Below, one piece after another: positions 17,086 through 21,321 of a DNA stretch of 21,321 nt. The stretch covers positions 1-21,321 of the forward strand of contig PJAB01000747.1 in NCBI GenBank assembly GCA_002887195.1, read 5' to 3'. Source of the stretch: Chrysochromulina parva. Its lineage: Eukaryota; Haptophyta; Prymnesiales; Chrysochromulinaceae. The translations under genes and the position numbers were made by a program. How positions within the stretch are numbered: the stretch's first letter is position 1; each line of letters starts with the position of its first letter. Under the pieces are notes generated by a model. The model was not told the DNA's origin and ran no database searches. It worked only from the letters and a program-made list of their open reading frames with translations.

Positions 17086-17220
17086 CTCGGGCCGAGTGTA
17101 TGAGCCCCCCTCCACGCCCACCTGACCGCGGGTGAGTTGACGTGAGCCCCAATTGCGAATCTTGGTGAGCCCTCTGCCCTGTGCCGGGGTGGGTTCTGTA
17201 TGTGTGTCTTTGTCTTCGTT

Positions 17221-17235
17221 TCGATACAGTATCGA
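17221..17235. repeat. 15-bp inverted repeat TCGATAC-A-GTATCGA
   Basis: Seven-base perfect arms flank one central base. It lies just past the stop (17239-17241) of the doubtful minus-strand frame and at the end of a pyrimidine-rich run that looks like a plus-strand splice acceptor. It could be a small hairpin or a binding site. Confidence 0.5.
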
Positions 17236-17238
17236 TAC

Positions 17239-17916
17239 TCAAATGAAGTGACTCAGCATCGGCTCCACGACACGCTCAGGGTCACGCGGTCGCGGTGCGA
17301 CTAGCAGCGAACGCGGCACCATGAGGCGACCCACGTGCGGAACTGCGGTGGCTCTACTGGCAGCGTCCTTGACACTTTCGCCCCACAGCTGCGTCGCAGC
17401 GACGTATCCCCAGTGGTGCATCAGCTTGCGTTCGACGTGCGCCTGGTGGTTGGCACTCGCAGCCTCTGGCTCTGAAGTCAGCTCCATCTCAGACTCTGCT
17501 AGCGGCTCCATATCAGGCGGACCCCATCGTAAGCCTTGTGATGGCAGGGCTGTGTTCGTCTCACACATGAATCCTGAATACGCTGGCAGAGCCTCGCCGC
17601 ACCTCTGGCGCGCTGTGGGCTCGGTGCTGAAGTCATCGTTGACCTTGCGCTTTGCGTCGGTAATTCGTGGGTGCTGGAGATGCATGAATTCACTTGGCGC
17701 TGCGGAATTTTTAGTTAGGTCGTCGTGTACTACCCTTGGTATACCTTTGGTTAGGCTGTCGTGTACTACCCTTCTTTGGGTTGTGTTGGAAAAGCTAGTG
17801 TCAGCGGTCTCCGCGCCCGCTCGTCTTCCCTCTCGATCGCCTGTCACGGCCTGTGGGGGATCATTCTGTTGACTTGGACTGACTTCTGAAGAGCTGTTCA
17901 CGAACTCTTGCAACAA
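17239..17916 (-). pseudogene. Doubtful reading frame, possible gene remnant or unrecognised exon
   Basis: A 225-codon frame is open here but begins at TTG; its first ATG is only about a third of the way in. The C-terminal 65 or so codons look protein-like (KLMHHWGYVAATQLWGES) and have roughly 70% G/C at third positions. The upstream half has much lower third-position GC than the neighbouring genes and contains an in-frame 36-bp repeat. A plus-strand frame (17321-17872) overlaps it completely, so strand cannot be settled by eye. I recognise no family. It may be the last exon of a gene whose other exons I cannot see, a decayed gene, or chance. Confidence 0.22.
17715..17773. repeat. Two-copy direct repeat, 36-bp period
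   Basis: A 23-bp segment ending GTCGTGTACTACCCTT occurs at 17715-17737 and again at 17751-17773 with a two-base difference. In the minus-strand frame the copies encode VVHDSLTK and VVHDDLTK. The in-frame period of 12 codons mildly favours coding origin, but two copies prove little. Confidence 0.7.
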
Positions 17917-18259
17917 GTTTTACGAGCAGGCCCCGAAGGCTAGAAGAAAGACGGTCGCCACATTAGACAAATTAGACATTTGTCATCGTCAGAAATCGCA
18001 TACCACACTATTCATAAGCGCGTCGATACCGCACCAGTAGGTCGCGGCGGCACGGATCCACAAGCCTCCCACAGCGCACAGCACCAGACGGTGGCACCCT
18101 TGGCGTAGGCCCGGCCCCACGCGCAGGACTGAAGAGATGACTGATGAGATGTGCACCTCACAGCCTGCACTCGCGTGTGACAGGACGAGCTCACCCACAA
18201 AGGAGAGGCGCGCCTCCACATGCATTGCCCGGCACGCCTCAGGAGCACTACGCCGTCTC
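17917..18259. other. Region downstream of the TPR-like gene, no firm gene
   Basis: This 343-bp stretch follows the stop of the TPR-like gene on the minus strand and is probably its 3' UTR plus intergenic DNA. A minus-strand frame (stop at 17989) stays open through it and reads somewhat protein-like, but it has no supported start of its own. A small hairpin, GACAAAT/ATTTGTC with a 5-nt loop, lies at 17966-17984 in the most AT-rich part. No AATAAA in the minus orientation was found. Confidence 0.45.
17966..17984. repeat. Small AT-rich hairpin, 7-bp stem, 5-nt loop
   Basis: GACAAAT (17966-17972) and ATTTGTC (17978-17984) pair perfectly. The sequence also contains TTAGACA twice in a row with a two-base spacer. 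It lies about 280 bp past the stop of the minus-strand TPR-like gene; a 3'-end role is possible but unsupported. Confidence 0.4.
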
Positions 18260-20933
18260 CTAATCGTGACTCGCGGGCGCGTCCGACGCTGCGCCGAGCA
18301 TCGTCTCGCAGATGGCCATCTTGCGCAGCGCGACCTCGCGCTCGCGTTGGGGCACCGACGGGTTCTGCAACAGCCGCGAGTAGATCTCAGAGGCGACCGT
18401 CGGGTTGCGCAGCTTGAGGTGCATGTTGGCTGTCGAAATGAGTGTCGTGAGCTTCGGGTTGAGTAGGAACGAGGTCTCAAAGTACGAGCATGCCGTCTTG
18501 TGGTCCTCTGTAGCGTTGGCCGCCTTGGCTGCCTCAAAGTACTCGGTGGCCTGACGGGCGTCCTCTTCAGGGATCTTGTCGCGGTTAGCACGCCCAAGCA
18601 GCGTGTCCACGTACTTGACGGCCTTCGCGTTGCGTGCCGACGACGCGCCCTGCTGCGGCATGTTTGTGCTGCTGAGGAACGCTTGCGAAGCGGCGCCATC
18701 TGATGGCGTGCCCGGCGGTAAAGCGCCGGCTGCCGGCCCGCCCGACACGGCGCCGTTGGAAGTTTTGGGCATCGGCTGCGTCGGGGTCGCCAGTGGCTGG
18801 GTGGGGGTCGGCGCGGGCATCGCCTGTGCGCCGCCATCGCCACCGCCGTAGCCGGCGCCACCGTCAGGGCTAGCGCCGGCGGCGTCTCTACTCGAAGCCA
18901 CCACGGCCGGAAGCACAGCAGTGGCCTCCTCCACAGCCGCGTGTGTCGCTGCCGGTGACGGCCCCGTCAGCGGTGACGGCCCCGTCAGCGGCGGCGGCGC
19001 TGTGTGGGCGCGTGAGCGCGCAGCCTCGGCGTCCTTGCGCGACGGCTCACCCGCGGAGGGCGTCGCCGCCGCACCAGCTGCGCGAACGCCGCGCAGGTAG
19101 CTGACGGCGCTCCCCACGACGGCCGAGGCAGCGCTGCCCACCACAGCGCCGGCGCTGCTGCTATTCGCAGCATTGCTGGCCGCGAGCTTCCGCACAGCAT
19201 CTGAGTACGCAGCCGTGACCGCCTCGGACGCCGCGGCCAGCTGGTCATTCTGTTCGTGCAGGTGGTGCAGATGGGTGAGCGCCGGCAGCAGCAGCTGAGG
19301 CGCCGCGGCGACCGAGTCACCGCCGTGCTCAAGCATCACATCTTCTGCGTGCAGCTTCGCCTTGAGCGCTGGCGGCAGCTTGAAGAGCTGCTCGGCGATC
19401 TGGTCACCCAGGCCGCCCGGCTCATTGTGCACGCTTACGGCACGCGTGGGTGCTGCTGCGCTCGCCGCACGGCGCGCCTCCTGCGCCTCCTTCTCGAGTC
19501 TCGCGACCGCTGTGCGCGCCGTGCGCATCTCCTGCTCGTGCGTCTCCTGCATGCGGTTCGCACGGCCCATCTCCGCCTGCATGGTTTGCGTCATCTCGTG
19601 CAGCATCGCCTCGAGCGACTCATCCTTGTGTCTCGTCGACGCGAGCAGCGCCTCGAAATCGGCCTGCTGCTGTGCGAGCTTGGCCTGCAGCGCCGCCAAG
19701 CGCCGCTGCAGCTCCGCCTCGCGCTCGCCTGTCGCGCCGTTGGTCGCCGCCCCGCTCGCCGCCCCACTCGCCGACCCTGCGCTCGGCCGCGGCGCCGCGT
19801 TCGAAAGCACCGCGCTTGCCGAAGCTGTGTTCGTTGCGCTGGGGTTCCGATCGAAGCGTAGAGCGCCCGCGGCACTCGTGAGCCACTCGGGAGCGTCAGT
19901 CAGCAGATTCGCACTCGTCTGCTGCACGAGGCGCGGTGGGCCAACCGAGGCTGGTACAGCTGCCGCGGCGGGAGCCTTAGTGGCGTGGATGTCGGCGTCG
20001 CCGAGCTGTTGCAGCTGGAACTCGGCGAGGCGGAGTTTGCGCCCCGCCATTTCCTGCTCTGCCTCCTGCGCAGCCGTGAGGAGACTCGAGGACAGACAGT
20101 GGGTAGTTGTCCGAGGTAGCAAGGCGACGGTCGGTGAGAAGGGCAGGCAAGGCACGGCGACAAGAGTGCCGAATGCGACGAGGGCGACGGCGGCGTACTG
20201 TCGCGCTCGGATGCTCCATGATGACCGAGTACAAGTTAGCGGCAAGCGGGCCATCGCCAAGCTTGAGGCGCATGTTGGCGACGCTCAGCAGCGTGGAGAC
20301 GCGCGGCCGCCTTCGGTACGAATCCTCAAACCACGCGGTCGCCGCCGCAAAGTCCTCTTGCTGATTTGCGGCTACGCCGCGCCGCAGTTGCTCGGCGCCG
20401 GCTTCGGGATCTGGGCTGATATCCGGATCGTCGAGCATTGTAGCGAACTCGAAGGCAATCCGCTGTGCGCTCTCGAGGAGCTCTGCCATCCGCGTAGCCG
20501 CTTCCGTGTCGGCCTCACCCAGCTGGCCCTGTTCGTCGTCCATGCCAGGCATCGCGGGATCTGTCCCGATAAACTTGTTGCCGTCCATCACCGTGTTGGG
20601 CTGTGGCTGGCTGCTGCAGCTGGCGGCTGCGGCTGAATGAGGTGAGCTGCCATTTGCAGTAGCGAGCACACTTTGAGCACACTGCGCGGCAGTGGCGGCG
20701 CTCTTCTTGCACTCGCTCATGGCAAATGCAGCGGCGGCACTATCTCTCGCAGCAGCCTCAGCACTGTCTCGAGCAGCGGCGGCGAACTGCTCAGTTGCTG
20801 CGACCTTATCGGCCGTGATGGAGATGGCGGCCACGGTCTCGACGAGCAAGCGCAAGAGCTCCTCGGCTCCCGTTCCGCCAAGAGATTCGAGCGCGGTCGC
20901 CAAGGCCGCCTCGAACTTCGCAGCACTCGCCAT
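18260..20933 (-). CDS. Protein with two copies of a TPR-like module and a coiled coil; two exons: 20933-20199 and 20065-18260
   Basis: I read this as one two-exon gene of 846 residues (245 + 601), stop TAG at 18260-18262. Start at 20933 gives MASAAKFEAA. Residues 1-110 are Ala-rich and helical. A TPR-like module spans about 179-270, and its last part is completed only after splicing out 20198-20066. A probable coiled coil covers about 358-450 (GEREAELQRRLAALQAKL), a Pro/Ser/Ala-rich linker follows, and a second TPR-like module lies at 747-846. The modules align clearly: AAATAWFEDSYRRRPRVSTL with KTACSYFETSFLLNPKLTTL, then SVANMRLKLG with STANMHLKLR, then the LYSVIMEHPS and IYSRLLQNPS helices. 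The pattern (repeated hydrophobic/Tyr-Phe-Glu positions, P at turns) is TPR-like, so protein binding is likely. The specific role is unknown. A transporter gene starts divergently 203 bp away. Confidence 0.72.
18953..18988 (-). repeat. Perfect two-copy 18-bp tandem repeat (LTGPSP)
   Basis: Units 18953-18970 and 18971-18988 are identical and encode two LTGPSP hexapeptides in the linker between the two TPR-like modules. This is typical slippage in a disordered linker. Confidence 0.85.
20066..20198 (-). other. Predicted 133-bp phase-0 spliceosomal intron
   Basis: On the minus strand the segment begins GTACGC and ends GGCTGCGCAG, with a pyrimidine-rich second half. Its length (133) is not a multiple of three, matching the frame change between the upstream frame (from 20933) and the downstream frame (to 18260). 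Removal joins HPSAT to EAEQEMAGRK, which aligns with PSVPQREREVALRK in the C-terminal module. This internal comparison is the main evidence. The donor is a weak match to GTRAGT, so the exact boundary could shift slightly. Confidence 0.68.
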
Positions 20934-20977
20934 CGGTAACTTGGAGCTTCGCAGCACTCGCAATCGGTAACTTGGAG
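20916..20977 (-). repeat. Tandem 31-bp duplication spanning the start codon
   Basis: Units 20916-20946 and 20947-20977 are identical except for one base. In the inner unit the triplet reads ATG (20933-20931), the chosen start of the TPR-like gene. In the outer unit the same triplet is ATT. A 31-bp period is out of frame, so an ATG in the outer copy would have started a different frame. Confidence 0.88.
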
Positions 20978-21136
20978 TCGGAGTTGTGAAACCCAAGGGG
21001 CTGGGAGGGGCTTCCCAACGCAGACTCGCATGCATGCTATCATTCACAGCCGATGGAAGTCGTAATTCACAGCTGATGTTTGCTCGACACTCTATTCACA
21101 CGAACCGTCGTGTTCGCGCGTCTGGGGCTTGGCCTC
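20934..21136. promoter_or_regulatory. Divergent promoter region with repeats and two small uORFs
   Basis: This 203-bp gap separates the TPR-like gene (minus) from the transporter gene (plus). It includes the outer copy of the 31-bp duplication, a 10-bp palindrome GCATGCATGC at 21028-21037, and a direct repeat ATTCACAGC(C/T)GATG at 21042-21055 and 21065-21078. Each repeat copy ends in an ATG. The first opens a seven-codon uORF (21053-21076). The second opens a 24-codon uORF (21076-21150) that overlaps the transporter start out of frame. No TATA box is evident. Confidence 0.4.
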
Positions 21137-21321
21137 ATGGCGCTCACTGAGTATGCCAAGCAGCTGGGCGCCTTCATGACGCTCGTCGTCGTGCAGGCGA
21201 CGGCCATCCTACTGTTCAAGCTTTGCCAAAACGACGGCAAGTACACATTCAACCCAGCCTCCTCGGTGGCGCTCACGGAGATGTGCAAGCTCTTGCTGGC
21301 GGGGTCGCTGCACTACAACCA
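21137..21321 (+). CDS. Nucleotide-sugar transporter, SLC35-type (5' end only)
   Basis: Sixty-one codons are visible before the right edge. ATG 21137 is the first in-frame ATG after a TGA at 21074. The N terminus MALTEYAKQLGAFMTLVVVQ leads into a hydrophobic helix (about residues 11-28) with the ATAILLFKL segment. The loop Y-x-F-N-P-A-S-S and the start of a second helix carrying VALTEMCKLLLAG follow. The S-S-V-A-L-T-E-M-C-K-L pattern matches the conserved second-helix signature of UDP-galactose/CMP-sialic-acid/UDP-GlcNAc transporters, which exchange nucleotide sugars for nucleoside monophosphates in the Golgi or ER membrane. Substrate cannot be told from this fragment. The most likely alternative is another drug/metabolite-transporter-superfamily member. 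Confidence 0.75.
   Translation, partial: MALTEYAKQLGAFMTLVVVQATAILLFKLCQNDGKYTFNPASSVALTEMCKLLLAGSLHYN

Larger units (their letters stand above)
16625..17238. promoter_or_regulatory. Upstream region of the purine gene; no convincing gene
   Basis: This stretch lies 5' of the FGAM synthase gene on the minus strand. The part next to the ATG is pyrimidine-rich on the coding strand. Three copies of GAGTCA (TGACTC on the purL coding strand) lie at 17014-17019, 17037-17042 and 17080-17085, the middle one inside TGACTGAGTCA. A near copy of the 2914-2994 repeat motif is at 16698-16709. An 80-codon plus-strand frame (16893-17135) ends at a perfect splice-donor consensus but has no recognisable protein content. 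Confidence 0.4.

Noticed and set aside
16893..17135. 80-codon plus-strand frame starting MMLPQMQMRA, resembling a targeting peptide
   Set aside because: No family, many Ser/Pro/Cys, and splicing at the adjacent donor leads to a stop within a few codons.
17321..17872. Plus-strand 183-codon frame with a signal-peptide-like N terminus
   Set aside because: Third-position GC is lower than on the opposite strand, the body has no recognisable domain, and the hydrophobic start could be chance in Ala/Leu-rich reading of GC-rich DNA.
18141..18148. CTGATGAG, the conserved core of a hammerhead ribozyme
   Set aside because: No CGAAA partner or matching stems were found nearby.
20066..20254. Alternative start of the downstream TPR-like frame at 20254, with a hydrophobic signal-anchor-like stretch (QYAAVALVAFGTLVAVPC)
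   Set aside because: Most of this segment is the predicted intron and the rest overlaps the conserved module in another frame; splicing explains the two frames better.

Overview
This is a gene-dense, GC-rich nuclear segment of a eukaryote. The large open frames are mostly intronless, intergenic gaps are short, and no operon or Shine-Dalgarno signals are seen. The protein families (an OSR1/SPAK/STRAD-type kinase fold, a full-length eukaryotic FGAM synthase, an SLC35-type nucleotide-sugar transporter, a very large mosaic protein) and the Ala/Pro/Gly-rich low-complexity tails suggest a unicellular alga, perhaps a haptophyte-like one. That taxonomic guess is inference; nothing here is diagnostic.

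Layout, left to right. (1) 1-2885 minus: a STE20-group kinase-fold protein whose catalytic loop reads HRN...S instead of HRD...N, so it is a predicted pseudokinase. A long Pro/Ala tail runs off the left edge. (2) 2886-3094: a short divergent gap with an 11-bp perfect inverted repeat around an AT-rich element. (3) 3095-11854 plus: one uninterrupted 2,919-codon frame for a giant mosaic protein. In order it carries a GYF_2-like domain, a seven-unit proline-rich repeat, a helical region, C2, a small beta module, a second C2-like domain, coiled coil, two PLAT-like domains, an FN3-like segment and a C-terminal L-type-lectin-like domain. (4) 11855-12622: a convergent intergenic region with a hairpin and a palindrome. 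(5) 12623-16624 minus: complete phosphoribosylformylglycinamidine synthase (de novo purine synthesis). (6) 16625-18259: the least gene-like part, with a TGACTC cluster upstream of the purine gene and one doubtful reading frame. (7) 18260-20933 minus: a two-exon gene for a protein with two copies of a TPR-like module. The 133-bp intron is inferred because splicing restores the first module by comparison with the second. (8) 20934-21136: a second divergent gap. (9) 21137-21321 plus: the 5' end of a nucleotide-sugar transporter.

The genes do not form an obvious single pathway. The arrangement is two divergent pairs with ATG-to-ATG gaps of 209 and 203 bp, plus one convergent pair. The features most worth following up are the giant mosaic protein, the predicted pseudokinase divergently paired with it, and the duplicated-module protein with its intron and duplicated start site. 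Coordinates of starts are the first in-frame ATG; longer frames that begin at GTG or TTG were trimmed because this is a eukaryote.
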